A DNA stretch of 64,000 nucleotides, from positions 5,704,001 through 5,768,000 of the forward strand of contig NZ_CP088156.1 of NCBI RefSeq assembly GCF_021088345.1. Direction: 5' to 3'. Position numbers and translations under genes: made by a program. The stretch's first letter is position 1. The number at the start of each line of letters is the position of its first letter. The notes under the pieces are model-generated. The model made no database searches. It was not told where the DNA came from and worked only from the letters and a program-made list of their open reading frames with translations. This document shows positions 37,507-47,700 of this stretch, piece by piece. This DNA comes from Bradyrhizobium ontarionense (GTDB lineage: Bacteria > Pseudomonadota > Alphaproteobacteria > Rhizobiales > Xanthobacteraceae).

Positions 37507-37641
37507 TCAGGCGCTCAGACGCTTGCGGCCGCGCGCCCGACGGGCGGCGAGGACCTTGCGGCCGCCGGTGGTGGCGAGACGGGCGCGGAAGCCGTGACGG
37601 CGCTTGCGCACCAGTTTGCTGGGTTGATAAGTCCGCTTCAC
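37507..37641 (-). CDS. rpmH: 50S ribosomal protein L34
   Basis: 44 aa ([20 protein letters not shown] to the C-terminal GRKRLSA), full length and strongly basic. The initiation codon is GTG at 37641, placed by the universal MKRTYQPS start. First gene of the rpmH-rnpA-yidC run; the promoter should lie in the 460-base region beyond it. Confidence 0.97.
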   Translation of the reverse strand: MKRTYQPSKLVRKRRHGFRARLATTGGRKVLAARRARGRKRLSA

Positions 37642-38103
37642 GGGTCGTTCTCCGCTGACGGGCAATTTGCCAGTTGACAACTTGCCGGCTTGAAATGTCG
37701 ATTGATGTCCGGTGATGCTTGCTGGCCCAAAGCGGACCGCTGCCGGCCCTTGATCGAGCCGTCCCCGGGCGAGCCGGGTCATCGCGGACGGTTGGCGCGG
37801 CTTATAGGGGAGCGCCCCGCCTTCGTCAATCGCGGCAAGTCGTTTCCGAGGCCGCAGGAAGCCGGACGGTGCGCGCCGGGTACGATCGCGGCACACGCAA
37901 GTAGAGCGCAAGGATAGAGCGCAAGAAAAGCGCGAGAATAACCCCCGCCCGAAGGGGTTCATCATGAAGGGATCGTACAGCTTCGGGTTCCATTCTGAAC
38001 GGACGGAAGCCGTAACATGAGCGATCCGTAATTTGACGGGACTCCGGTGCAGTCCCATCTTGCAGTCCCGTAAGGGTGGGGGTGACTCTTACAAAGGCAA
38101 TAC
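37642..38103. other. Divergent intergenic region, rpmH and sensor kinase
   Basis: 462 bases without a convincing gene. It must hold the rpmH promoter and leader on the minus strand and the kinase promoter on the plus strand. The AT-richer part near 37640-37700 is the rpmH leader. Short duplications are seen (GAGCGCAAG twice near 37906-37924; GCAGTCCC twice near 38048-38068). AAGG precedes the kinase GTG. No riboswitch or clear terminator is seen. Confidence 0.5.
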
Positions 38104-39579
38104 GTGTCAGAGAGCGACAACCAGCCGATCCTGGAGCGTCTGCGGCCGAAAAGGTCGCGCCGGCTCGGCTTGTCCGGAAAGCTGCTGCTGTTAACCATTC
38201 CGCTCGTGATGATCGCGGAAGTGCTGATCTATGTGCCCGCGATCGCCAATTTCTGGAGTAACCGCCTCAACGACCGCCTGGCTGCGGCGAATACCGCTGC
38301 GCTGGTGCTCGATGCCGCGCCCTCCGGCATGGTGCCGGATTCACTGGCGCGCCAGATCCTGACCTCGATCAATGCGCGTGGCGTCGCGATCAAGATGGGC
38401 CAGCAGCGGCGCCTGCTTGCCAGCGCCGACCTGCCGGCCTCGATCGACCACGATTACGACATGCGGGACATGACCGCCTGGTCGTCGATCGTCAATTCGC
38501 TGAAGATGATGACCGAAACCGGCGACCACACCATGCGCGTGATCGGACCTTCGCCGGGCCGGGCGCAGTTCATCGAGGTCGTGACCGACGAGAAGCCGCT
38601 GCGGCGGGCGATGTACCGCTTCTCGCGCAACCTGCTCGGCATGTCGCTGCTGCTGGCGGTGCTGACCGCGGCGTTGGTCTACCTCGCCCTGCACTTCCTG
38701 TTCGTGCGGCCGATGCGGCGATTGACCGCAAGCCTGGTCGGGTTCCATGAGAATCCGGAGAGCGTGGCGCGCATCATCGTGCCGAGCCAGCGCTCGGACG
38801 AAATCGGCGTCGCCGAGCGCGAGCTCGCCGACATGCAGCGCGACCTGGTCTCGATGCTGCACCAGAAGAGCCGGCTGGCGGCGCTCGGTCTCGCCGTGTC
38901 CAAGATCAATCACGATCTGCGCAACCTGCTGGCGTCGTCGCAGCTGCTGTCGGACCAGCTCGCCAGCGTGCCCGACCCGCGGGTGCAGCGCTTCGCGCCG
39001 AAGCTGATGCGCTCGCTGGAGCGCGCCATCGCGTTCTGCCAATCGACGCTGTCCTACGGCAAGGTGCAGGAGCCGGCGCCGGATCGCCGCATGGTCGCGG
39101 TCGAGCCCGTCGTGGCCGAGGTGCGGGAGACCGCGGGGCTGTCGCCCGACGCCTCGATCACCTGGATCGCCGCGATCGAGCGCGGCCTGAAGATCGATGC
39201 CGATCCCGACCAGCTGTTCCGTGTGCTGCTCAACCTCGTGCGCAACGCGGCGCAGGCGATGGAGAGCCTCTCCGGCAGCGCCGGTGTGCGGCAGATCCGC
39301 ATCATCGGCCGCCGCGAGGGCGCGGTTGCGATCCTCGAAGTCTCGGATACCGGGCCCGGCGTGCCGGCCAAGGTGCGCGAGCACCTGTTCGAGGCGTTCC
39401 GTGGCGCCGGCCGCCCCGGCGGCTCGGGGCTGGGCCTGGCGATCGCGGCCGAGCTGGTGCGCGCCCATGACGGCGACATCCAGCTGGTCGAGGGCACCTT
39501 GGGCGCCACGTTCCGGATCGTGATCCCGGACCGGCCGGTTGAGCTGCAGACATTCTGGAACGAGCGCGCCAGCGCCTGA
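38104..39579 (+). CDS. Orphan sensor histidine kinase
   Basis: 491 aa, GTG start. Helix 1 (LLLLTIPLVMIAEVLIYVPA) and helix 2 (LLGMSLLLAVLTAALVYLAL) enclose a periplasmic sensor of about 130 residues. A HAMP-like linker follows, then an atypical H-box, SKINHDLRNLLASSQLL, and an ATPase domain with N-box NLVRNAAQAM, G1 DTGPGVP and G2 GGSGLGLAIA. No response regulator is adjacent. The H-box and domain order resemble kinases that dimerise through HDLRN-type helices. The signal is unknown. Confidence 0.9.
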   Translation: MSESDNQPILERLRPKRSRRLGLSGKLLLLTIPLVMIAEVLIYVPAIANFWSNRLNDRLAAANTAALVLDAAPSGMVPDSLARQILTSINARGVAIKMGQQRRLLASADLPASIDHDYDMRDMTAWSSIVNSLKMMTETGDHTMRVIGPSPGRAQFIEVVTDEKPLRRAMYRFSRNLLGMSLLLAVLTAALVYLALHFLFVRPMRRLTASLVGFHENPESVARIIVPSQRSDEIGVAERELADMQRDLVSMLHQKSRLAALGLAVSKINHDLRNLLASSQLLSDQLASVPDPRVQRFAPKLMRSLERAIAFCQSTLSYGKVQEPAPDRRMVAVEPVVAEVRETAGLSPDASITWIAAIERGLKIDADPDQLFRVLLNLVRNAAQAMESLSGSAGVRQIRIIGRREGAVAILEVSDTGPGVPAKVREHLFEAFRGAGRPGGSGLGLAIAAELVRAHDGDIQLVEGTLGATFRIVIPDRPVELQTFWNERASA

Positions 39580-39979
39580 GCCGGCTGCAAACATTCGTCG
39601 CGGGGCGGGCCGAACCCGGAATCTCGCTCCAACGCCGTCAGCCCAAGGCAGCGCCGTGGGCGTTGAACCGGGTATCGCGACCCCACAGAATCAACCCCGG
39701 GGCAGCGCTGCAGGCGCCGAACTCGGAATCCCGAGATTATTGAAACCCGGAGCCAGTCCGATCCGGCCAGACCCGGCTCGACCTTCCACGCTTCCCATCC
39801 CGCCGGCCCCGAGCAGCCGGTGCGCGCGGAAAAATGGTCGCAAAATATCTCCCTGCCGCCTTGCCAAGCGGCCCTCCAGCCGTTAGTCAGAGGCCCTTCG
39901 CGAGCCCTGCCGGTGTTTCAGCCGCCAGGGCTTCCGGGCCACGGCCTGACCGGCCTGCAGCCCGCCATAGGCGAAAAAC
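39580..39979. other. Intergenic region before tRNA-Arg
   Basis: 400 bases with no believable gene. Several loose repeats of CCGAACCCGGAATC / GTTGAACCGGG / GCCGAACTCGGAATCC type are seen at 39605-39735. It should contain the tRNA promoter just before 39980, but no clear boxes stand out. Confidence 0.45.
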
Positions 39980-40056
39980 GCGCCCGTAGCTCAGCTGGAT
40001 AGAGCATCAGACTACGAATCTGAGGGTCGGACGTTCGAATCGTTCCGGGCGCGCCA
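39980..40056 (+). tRNA. tRNA-Arg (anticodon ACG)
   Basis: 77 nt cloverleaf including an encoded CCA. Acceptor arms GCGCCCG and CGGGCGC pair, discriminator G. The D arm is GCTCAGCTGGATAGAGC, the anticodon stem-loop TCAGA-CTACGAA-TCTGA gives ACG (read as ICG), and the T loop is TTCGAAT. The sequence beyond its 3' end changes to accessory genes, so it is a likely island attachment site. Confidence 0.97.
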
Positions 40057-40899
40057 TTCAAATCAAGCACTTAGCCAAAATCACCGTTTGAGTTTTGAAA
40101 ACTAAAACGGTTTTTCAAACGGTCCAACGCTCGGCGCGAACCTGGGCGCTTGGCCCGATGATCACCGTTCGATTCTGAATATTGACCGGGCGGAGGGGCG
40201 TCCCTCTCGCGATCCGCATTGGCGTTTCCCGTTATGCCGAAATATGACGAGATCGGTAGGGATAGGGCTGAAAAGAAGAAGCGTGGGATGGCCTCATCAC
40301 GCGGCTTCACGGTGTCGCTCGCCGGAGGCACTCGCGTTCGGGACTGCCGCTTTGCGGCACCGCTAGCGCTGTCCCAAACGCGGGTGCCTTGTTAACCGGT
40401 CTCGCGACTGCACTCGGTCCCGGGTCCCACCGCTGACGCGGCGGCCGCTATGCTGACCCTCCTGCGGGTGCCTTCTCTGCCTTCGCATCAATGAGGTTCC
40501 GGCGGAGGTGATGCGAAAAAGGGCGGGCATCTTCGGCGGCATCCTCAATCAACCGATTGTTTCTATCTACGCTCCCGCGCGGGGAACGGCCCGCTCCATG
40601 GCGTCATCTGCCGGTGGAGTCGCGAGATTGAACTTTCATTGGCGCATCGGCCGCGAAGTCGCGCAGTTCTAGGGCGTCTCGGGTGCCTACTTGGGCATCG
40701 ACGTCTCTATTATCGTTGGCGCGGGCAGCATTGGTGCGCGCCTCCAGTGCGGCAGCGTGCCGTCAGTGTCTGGCGCTGTCGTCTCTCCCATTAAAACATC
40801 AGGAAAGAGCCTACTGCGGACGTAAAAATCAATTGACTCAAATTCAGAATCGCCTGATGATGTTTACGAAAATAATTTTTGCCGAAAGCCTGTACTGCT
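40057..40899. other. Gene-poor island edge
   Basis: About 840 bases with no convincing coding sequence. Just after the tRNA are AT-rich interlocked repeats (AAACGGTTTTTCAAACGGT near 40105). A GC-rich segment with short palindromes follows (about 40320-40470), then AT-richer sequence towards the next gene. No integrase remnant is recognised. It could hold the attachment site and recombinase-binding arms. Confidence 0.45.
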
Positions 40900-41484
40900 T
40901 TGAAAGTGCCTCTTGCCAAGATTGCTCAAGTTCGGCCCGGCCTCTCTTTCAGGGAGGCCATTCGGCATGTCGAGGGCGGGTCCATTTCAGTCGTTCAGGC
41001 TGGCGATATCGGTGTGGACGGCGTGATCAACCCGGCTGAGTTGCTCCGCATTGCAGTCGTGCCGGTGCAGGGCGGAATCCCCGAGTTGAAGCAAGGTCAG
41101 GTTTTGCTGCAGTCGCGTGGGCAAAGCTATCGGGCGGGTGTCGTGCCGCCGCATCACGGGGCGATGGTTGCCACGGCGAGCCTTCTGGTCATAACCCCAG
41201 GCGCGACCGTTCTCTCCGCCTATCTTGCCCATTTCCTCAATGATCCGGTCACCCAGGCCGAGCTGCGCAAACGCGCGGCCGGCGCAACCATCGCCAATCT
41301 GAAGCGGAGCGAACTCGAGGATCTCGAGGTGCTCGTGCCTTCACTGGAGGATCAGAAGAGAATTGTCGCGCTGGGGGAAGCCCTGCGCCAGCAATCGCGG
41401 ATCGAGGCCCGGTTGGTCGAGCTTCGCCGCATCCAGCTTCGCGCGCTCATCGAGGAGCGAGCGGAGAGGAACCGAGGACGTTAG
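40900..41484 (+). CDS. Half-size type I restriction S subunit
   Basis: 194 aa from a TTG at 40900 (a TTG at 40879 is possible). It has one target-recognition domain ending in NLKRSELEDLEVLVPSLEDQ, the usual join to the conserved helix, and a helical C-terminus (LRQQSRIEARLVELRRIQLR). Normal HsdS has two such halves; half-size forms can dimerise. It is separate from the full hsdS at 43510 and in a different transcription unit from hsdMSR. It could give alternative specificity or act in another system. The basis is motif similarity only. Confidence 0.75.
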   Translation: MKVPLAKIAQVRPGLSFREAIRHVEGGSISVVQAGDIGVDGVINPAELLRIAVVPVQGGIPELKQGQVLLQSRGQSYRAGVVPPHHGAMVATASLLVITPGATVLSAYLAHFLNDPVTQAELRKRAAGATIANLKRSELEDLEVLVPSLEDQKRIVALGEALRQQSRIEARLVELRRIQLRALIEERAERNRGR

Positions 41485-41574
41485 TGCGTCCCCGGTTCCT
41501 TGAGCGGCTTGGTCAGGCGTTGGTAGCGCCCCCCAGGCCATGTCCTAGGACCCTAAGACCGAAAGAACCTATAC

Positions 41575-41871
41575 ATGACGATCAACATCAGCAACTACAC
41601 CTTCGACGGGCCTTATGCGTCGCCCGGACAGCTGGCCGACCGGTCCGGCGTTTATGCCGTGCTCGGAGCCAGCCCTGGCAGCACCAAGGTGGTCGATATC
41701 GGCGAATCCGGCTGGATTCGGACCCGGCTCCAGGGGCACGATCGCGCCACGGCGTGGGCGCGCCAGGGCCTGCCGCTCTCCTATGCGGCGCTGTATTGCG
41801 ATGAGTCGACTCGCATGCGGATCGAGCGCGAGCTGCGGGCTCGGTTCAATCCGCCCTGCGGCGATCGCTAA
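41575..41871 (+). CDS. Small GIY-YIG-like protein
   Basis: 98 aa. GVYAVL at residues 26-31, KVVDIGESGWIRTRL at 38-52, HDR at 55-57 and the C-terminal RIERELRARFNPP follow the order of a GIY-YIG fold (Y, then G-ES, R, H, E..N). The second motif is degenerate (DIG for YIG). It may be a nuclease or a nuclease-derived DNA-binding protein. It lies between the half-S gene and hsdM, about 90 bases from each, suggesting a role in the restriction block. Confidence 0.65.
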   Translation: MTINISNYTFDGPYASPGQLADRSGVYAVLGASPGSTKVVDIGESGWIRTRLQGHDRATAWARQGLPLSYAALYCDESTRMRIERELRARFNPPCGDR

Positions 41872-41966
41872 GAAAGCCGCGACGAGCAGGGGAGGGGTGG
41901 GCGCAACGTCCGCCCCTCGCTATCCGACTCGTAGTACTGTGACCCGAGCAAGTTGAGAGAAGGCGT

Positions 41967-43517
41967 ATGACGGACCAGAATGTTCAAGCAGGGAAGACGT
42001 CAATGGACGACATCAAGCGTGTCGCCTGGGCAGCCTGCAATACGTTTCGCGGGTTGATCGATCCAGCCGAATACAAAGACTACATCCTGATCATGTTGTT
42101 CCTGAAGTTCATCTCGGACGTCTGGAAGCAGCATCTCGAAGACAATCTTCGCGACCTCAAGGGGGACGAAGTCCGCGTGCAGCGGCGCATGCAGCGCGAG
42201 CGCTTCGTCATGCCCGAGGGCTCAACCTTTGATGAGCTCCACGCCGCGCGTGACAGTGACAACATCGGCGAGCGCGTCGACATCGCGTTGGAGGCAATCG
42301 AGAGCACGAACAAGGCCAAGCTCGGCGGCGTGTTCCGCAACGTGAGTTTCAATTCGGCGACCAAGCTCGGCGAAACCAAGGACCGCAATCGCCGCATCAA
42401 GAACCTCCTCGATGATTTTGCCAAGCTCGACCTTCGGCCTGGCCACGTCGTCGAGGACGAGGCCATCGGCGAAGCCTATATCTATCTGATCGAACGCTTC
42501 GCCTCTGAAGCGGGCAAGAAAGCGGGCGAATTCTATACGCCCCTGCAGGTGAGCCGCGTTCTCGCAAAGCTGGTCGCACCGAAGTCGGGCGAGCGTATCT
42601 GCGATCCGGCCTGCGGTTCAGGATCGCTTCTGATCGAGACGGCCTATGAAGTCGGCAGCAAGGACTTCGCCCTGTTCGGGCAAGAGGTCAATGGCGGTAC
42701 GCATGCACTCGCCAAGCTCAACATGTTCCTCCATGATATCGACGGCGCGCGAATCGAGTGGGGCGACACTCTTAACAATCCGCAGCTGATTGAGGACGAC
42801 AAGCTCGCAGTCTTCGATATCGTCGTCGCGAATCCGCCTTTCTCGCTGAAGAAGTGGGGTGGCAACGAAAAGACGGAGGATGGCAAGCCTAAGCCCGATC
42901 GGTTCAATCGATGGCATCGCGGGCTTCCGCCACCCTCTACGGGCGATTGGGCCTTCATCACGCATATGGTGGAGACGGCCAAGCCGAAGCTCGGCCGCGT
43001 CGCGGTCGTGGTGCCGCACGGCGTGCTGTTCCGAGGTGGAGCCGAGGGCAAGATCCGCGAGGCTATGATCCGCGAGAATCTTCTCGATGCCGTTATTGGG
43101 CTGCCGTCGAACCTGTTCCAATCGACGTCGATCCCGGTGGCCGTGCTCGTCTTCGACCGGCGGCGAGAAAAGAGCGGAGCGCGTGCCGAGACAACGGATG
43201 TACTGTTCATCGACGCCAGCCGTGACTTCAAACAGGCCAAGACACAGAACATTCTGGAATCGGCGCATACCGCCAAGATCATTGAAACGTATAACACGCG
43301 CAAGGATGTCGAGAGGTATGCGCGTGACGTTCCGGCGAGGGAGATCGCAGAGAACGGATTTAACCTCAACATTCCCCGCTACGTCGATACATTCGAGGCT
43401 GAAACGGAAGTCGACGTAAGGGCCGTTCAGGTTGAGATTGAGCAACTCGAAGCAGAGCTATTAAAAGTTAGAGAGCGCATGGTCGGCTATCTAAAGGAGC
43501 TCGGCGTGGATGCATAA
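41967..43517 (+). CDS. hsdM: Type I restriction-modification methyltransferase subunit
   Basis: 516 aa N6-adenine methyltransferase. The HsdM N-terminal helical domain is followed by GEFYTP (187-192), SAM motif I DPACGSGS (213-220) and catalytic NPPF (289-292). GAGAAGG precedes the ATG. With HsdS it methylates the recognition site and with HsdR it restricts unmethylated DNA. It overlaps hsdS by 8 bases. Confidence 0.97.
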   Translation: MTDQNVQAGKTSMDDIKRVAWAACNTFRGLIDPAEYKDYILIMLFLKFISDVWKQHLEDNLRDLKGDEVRVQRRMQRERFVMPEGSTFDELHAARDSDNIGERVDIALEAIESTNKAKLGGVFRNVSFNSATKLGETKDRNRRIKNLLDDFAKLDLRPGHVVEDEAIGEAYIYLIERFASEAGKKAGEFYTPLQVSRVLAKLVAPKSGERICDPACGSGSLLIETAYEVGSKDFALFGQEVNGGTHALAKLNMFLHDIDGARIEWGDTLNNPQLIEDDKLAVFDIVVANPPFSLKKWGGNEKTEDGKPKPDRFNRWHRGLPPPSTGDWAFITHMVETAKPKLGRVAVVVPHGVLFRGGAEGKIREAMIRENLLDAVIGLPSNLFQSTSIPVAVLVFDRRREKSGARAETTDVLFIDASRDFKQAKTQNILESAHTAKIIETYNTRKDVERYARDVPAREIAENGFNLNIPRYVDTFEAETEVDVRAVQVEIEQLEAELLKVRERMVGYLKELGVDA

Positions 43518-44733
43518 GGAATGGGTCGAAGCCAAACTGGCAGATATTTGCGCACCACATGGCCTTCAGACGGGGCCGTTCGGCAGTCAATTGAAGGCAG
43601 AGGAATACGTCGATGATGTTGACGGCGTCCCGGTTGCGATGCCGAAGGATCTCATTGATGGTCGTATCAATTCGGCAACAATTGCGCGGGTCAGTCGCAA
43701 AAAAGCTCGAGAGATGGCGCGTCATGAGCTTCGCAAGGGCGATTTAGTTTTTGCGCGAAGGGGCGAGTTGGGGCGTATTGCCATCGTCACACAAGCTGAG
43801 GACGGCTGGATTTGTGGTACCGGTTGCTTGCGTGCAAGGCTGTTGTCCGCGGTCGATCCTGAGTTTGTCGCTCTTTTTTTCACGACAGCTAGTTCGGTCC
43901 AGTGGTTGAACGATAATGCTGTTGGCCAGACGATGTTGAACCTCAACACTGAGATCCTCGCCGCGCTACCAATAAAATTTCCGCCGATTGGAGAACAGCG
44001 AGGCGTTGCGAGAATTCTGCGTACCTGGGACTGCGCTATCGAAACCGCCGAGCGGCTGATAAATGCGAAGGCCGCGGTGTTCGAGCACTGGTCGCACGCG
44101 CTCCTGACTGGTCGGCGGCAGCTTGGGCGAAAACGTATCAACTGGCAGTCTGTCCCCTTGACGGACGCTACGCTCGAAGTTTCGGCTCGTAATGAGGATC
44201 GCCAACTCGCGGCAAATTCCGTTATGGCTGTCAACAAGGTGCATGGCATGATTCCGATGAAGGATCATGTCCGCGCCGCGGACCTTTCGCGGTACAAAGT
44301 CGTTCACCCAAAGGCGTTTGCTTACAATCCGATGCGCCTCAACATAGGTTCGATCGCTCAAAATAATCATGGGCGCGACGTGCTCGTGAGTCCAGACTAT
44401 GTTGCTTTCGAGGCGCGCGCGGATCTGTTGATGCCGGCGTATTTCGACCACGTCAGGCGCGCGCCCATGTGGAGCCGCTTCGTAAAGACAGCTGGAAGTG
44501 GGGGAGTCCGTATTCGTATCTACTACGAGGATCTATCCGGCTTCATATTGGAGTTGCCCTCTCTCGAAGAGCAAGCCCGTATAGTTGAAGTTCTTGATAC
44601 AGCACGCCGAGAGATGGCGATCCTTGAACGACAGCGCGATGCCCTCGTTCTACAGAAGCGCGGGCTTATGCAGAAGCTGCTGACGGGCGAGTGGTCGGTG
44701 AGCATTTCGGGGTCGTGCGAGGCCGCCGAATGA
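43510..44733 (+). CDS. hsdS: Type I restriction-modification specificity subunit
   Basis: 407 aa with the standard two-half design. Target-recognition domain 1 ends in the conserved helix starting LPPIGEQRGVARILRTWDCA; domain 2 ends with LPSLEEQARIVEVLDTARRE and QKRGLMQKLLTGEWSV. The two recognition domains are AT-richer than hsdM and hsdR, typical of fast exchange of specificity. AAGGAG precedes the ATG at 43510. It overlaps hsdR by 4 bases (ATGA). Confidence 0.94.
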   Translation: MHKEWVEAKLADICAPHGLQTGPFGSQLKAEEYVDDVDGVPVAMPKDLIDGRINSATIARVSRKKAREMARHELRKGDLVFARRGELGRIAIVTQAEDGWICGTGCLRARLLSAVDPEFVALFFTTASSVQWLNDNAVGQTMLNLNTEILAALPIKFPPIGEQRGVARILRTWDCAIETAERLINAKAAVFEHWSHALLTGRRQLGRKRINWQSVPLTDATLEVSARNEDRQLAANSVMAVNKVHGMIPMKDHVRAADLSRYKVVHPKAFAYNPMRLNIGSIAQNNHGRDVLVSPDYVAFEARADLLMPAYFDHVRRAPMWSRFVKTAGSGGVRIRIYYEDLSGFILELPSLEEQARIVEVLDTARREMAILERQRDALVLQKRGLMQKLLTGEWSVSISGSCEAAE

Positions 44734-47700
44734 GTGGCTTTCGCGATGGCGAGATTCACAACTCCCAGCTGTCGGCTCTTCATTTGCTTCAGACCCTGCA
44801 GCCGACCTGGACGGTGTTGACCAAAGCGGAAGTCAACCTTGAGCGACGGGGGCGGCTCGGGAACGTTCTGCTTGAGGACATACTTGCAGCTCAGCTCAGC
44901 AAGCTCAATCGGATCGAGCAGGACGGCTGCTTCCATCCCTTTTCTGAGGCGAATGTCCGCACTGCGATCGAGCGACTGCGCGCACCCGAGCCGCTTGGCC
45001 TGATGACGCTGAACGAGAAGACGACCGACCTTCTGCAGCTTGGTACGTCGCTCGATCAGACCATCGACGGCGTTACCCGGGGGCGGTCGCTCCGTTACAT
45101 CGATTGGGAAACGCTAGAAAACAACGCGTTCCATGCTGTCGCCGAGTTTGAGGTTGAGAAGGCCGGAAGCCATGAGACCCGCCGTCCCGACATCGTACTA
45201 TTCGTCAACGGCATCCCGCTTGCGGTGATCGAATGCAAGGCGCCGCATGTCGAGCTCGGCGAGGGTATCGGTCAGATCGTTACTTACCAGCGGGGAGACG
45301 AGATCCCGCACCTGTTCCGTAGCGTGCAGCTGGTGCTTGCCGTGAAACCAGCTGAGGCAAGATACGCGACTGTGGGCACGGCCGCGAAATTCTGGGCGGT
45401 CTGGAAAGAAAAGGAGTTCGACAACGCAGCGCTAGCGCAGCTTGTGAACGCCCCGCTCGACGTGGCCCAGACGCGCCGCACATTTGGCGACGGATTCGCC
45501 GAGGAACAGGTGCCATTTGAGGCGCGCCGGGGCGAGGGGCGCATCGTCACGGAGCAGGATCGCTTGATCCATGCGCTCTGCCGGCCGGATCGGCTCCTGG
45601 ACCTCGTCCGTCGCTTTACGTTGTTCGATCTCGGCGTCAAGAAGGTCGCGCGGTATCAGCAGTTCTTCGCTGTCCGCAAAATCATGGATCGGGTGAAAGG
45701 CGAGCGCGACGAGCAGGGCGCGCGGCGGGGCGGCGTCGTCTGGCATACCCAGGGTTCCGGCAAGTCGCTCACCATGGTCATGCTGGCCAAGGCCCTAGGG
45801 CTCGACCGCGCGATCACGAACCGCCGCGTCGTTCTCGTTACCGACCGCATTGATCTCGACGATCAGCTTCGGGACACCTTCAAGGCGTGCGGTACGGATG
45901 TGGTCCAGGCCAAGACCGGATCGCATCTGCTTGATCTCATTGTACGTGACAAGGCGGCGATCGTCTCGACGGTCATCAACAAGTTCGAGGCCGCGATCGC
46001 CAAGCGCGACTTCAAGGACGAATCTACGGACGTCTTCCTGCTAGTCGACGAAAGTCATCGTGGTCAGTACGGCGAGATGCACACACGCATGAAGCGCGTG
46101 TTTCCGCGTGCTTGCTATATTGGCTTCACCGGCACGCCGTTGATGAGGGCCGAGAAGAGCACCGCGGCACGCTTCGGCGGGATCATCGATGCCTACACCA
46201 TCGACCAGGCGGTCGACGACAAGGCCGTTCTGCCACTGATCTATGAGGGTCGGCAGGTCGCGCAGGAGGTCAATCGGGCCGGGATCGATAGCTGGTTTGA
46301 ACGGGTGACGCGCGAGTTGCCAGAACAGCAGCGCTTCGACCTCAAGCGGCGGCTTGCCCGCTATAGCGAGATCGCCCAGGGCGACCAGACCATCACGGCC
46401 ATCGCCTATGATATCGCCGAGCATTTCACGAAATTCTGGAAAGGAACGCGCTGGAAAGCGCAGTTCGCTGTCCGATCCCGCGCCGCCGCCGTCAAATACT
46501 ACGAGATCTTCAAGGAGATGGGGACGATCTCGGCGGAGGTCATCATGTCCGCGCCGGATGATCGGTCGACGGGGGATGACCCGGCTGAGGAGGTCACCGA
46601 GCCGGTTGTCCGGTTCTGGAAGACCATGATGGCGAGATATGGGGGCGAGGAGTCGTACAACCGCCAGATCGTCGAGGGATTCAAGAAGCGGGAGGAGCCA
46701 GAGCTTCTGATCGTGGTCTCCAAGCTACTGACCGGCTTCGACGCGCCCGTGGATACCGTGCTATATATCGACAAGCCGCTGACCGGGCACAATCTGCTCC
46801 AGGCCATCGCCCGGGTGAACCGCGTCGAGGAGGACAAGGAGTACGGCTACATCGTCGACTATGCCGGAGTTCTCGGCGATCTCGATACAGCGATGCGGGT
46901 CTATTCGGCGCTTGCCGAGTTCGAGCCCAACGACCTGGATGTCGGACATGCGATCATCGACGTGCAGGATCAGATCGCCAGATTGCCTCAGGCGCACGCG
47001 AACTTGGTCAATCATTTCAAGGGCGTCGCCAAGGTGCGCGACGAAGAGGCCTATGAGGTCTTCCTCGCCGACGAGGTCGTTCGCAAGGAGTTCTACGAGC
47101 TGCTCGCCGAATTCGCGCGGCTGCTGGCTACAGCGCTGGCAACGGCGAACTGGGCCAACCATCCCAAGAGCGAGGCTCAGGTGCGGATCTACCGGGACGA
47201 CCTGCGTCGCTATCAAAAGTTGCGTACAGCCGTCCGCAATCGTTACCGTGAAGCGATCGACTTCAAGCAGTATGAGGCGCGCATCCGCAAGCTGCTCGAT
47301 ACGCACATCAGCGCCGACGCGGTCGAGGTTGTGACTGAGGCAGTGAACATCTTTGACACGGCCGCGTTCGACCGCGCCGTGGCCGAGCAGACCACGCCCG
47401 CCTCAAAGGCGGACCTGATCGCGAGCCAGACCAAGCGCACGATCACCGAGCGCATGGAGGAGGACCCCGTCTTCTTCAAGAAGATCTCCGATCTGATCGC
47501 CGATGCGATCGCCGAGCATCGTGCCAAGCGCCTGAGCGACAACGATTACCTCGCCAGGATCCGTGAGGCTGCGGAGCAAGTTCGCCGGCCCAAGCACGAC
47601 GACGTTCCGGCTGAAGTCAGGGCCGACGAGCACGCCGTCGCCATTTTCAATTCGCTCAACAATGCAATGGGGGGCATCGGCGGACCGCAGGGAGGGAACA

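Noticed and set aside
40100..40130. Attachment-site repeat of the tRNA-Arg 3' end inside the island
   Set aside because: No stretch matching the T-arm and acceptor end of the tRNA was found in the rest of the window.
40683..41039. 118-codon plus-strand frame at the island edge
   Set aside because: It overlaps the start of the half-S gene in another frame, has no motif and mixed composition.
42397..43445. Possible frameshift or second protein within hsdM
   Set aside because: hsdM is continuous with all motifs; other frames are shadows.
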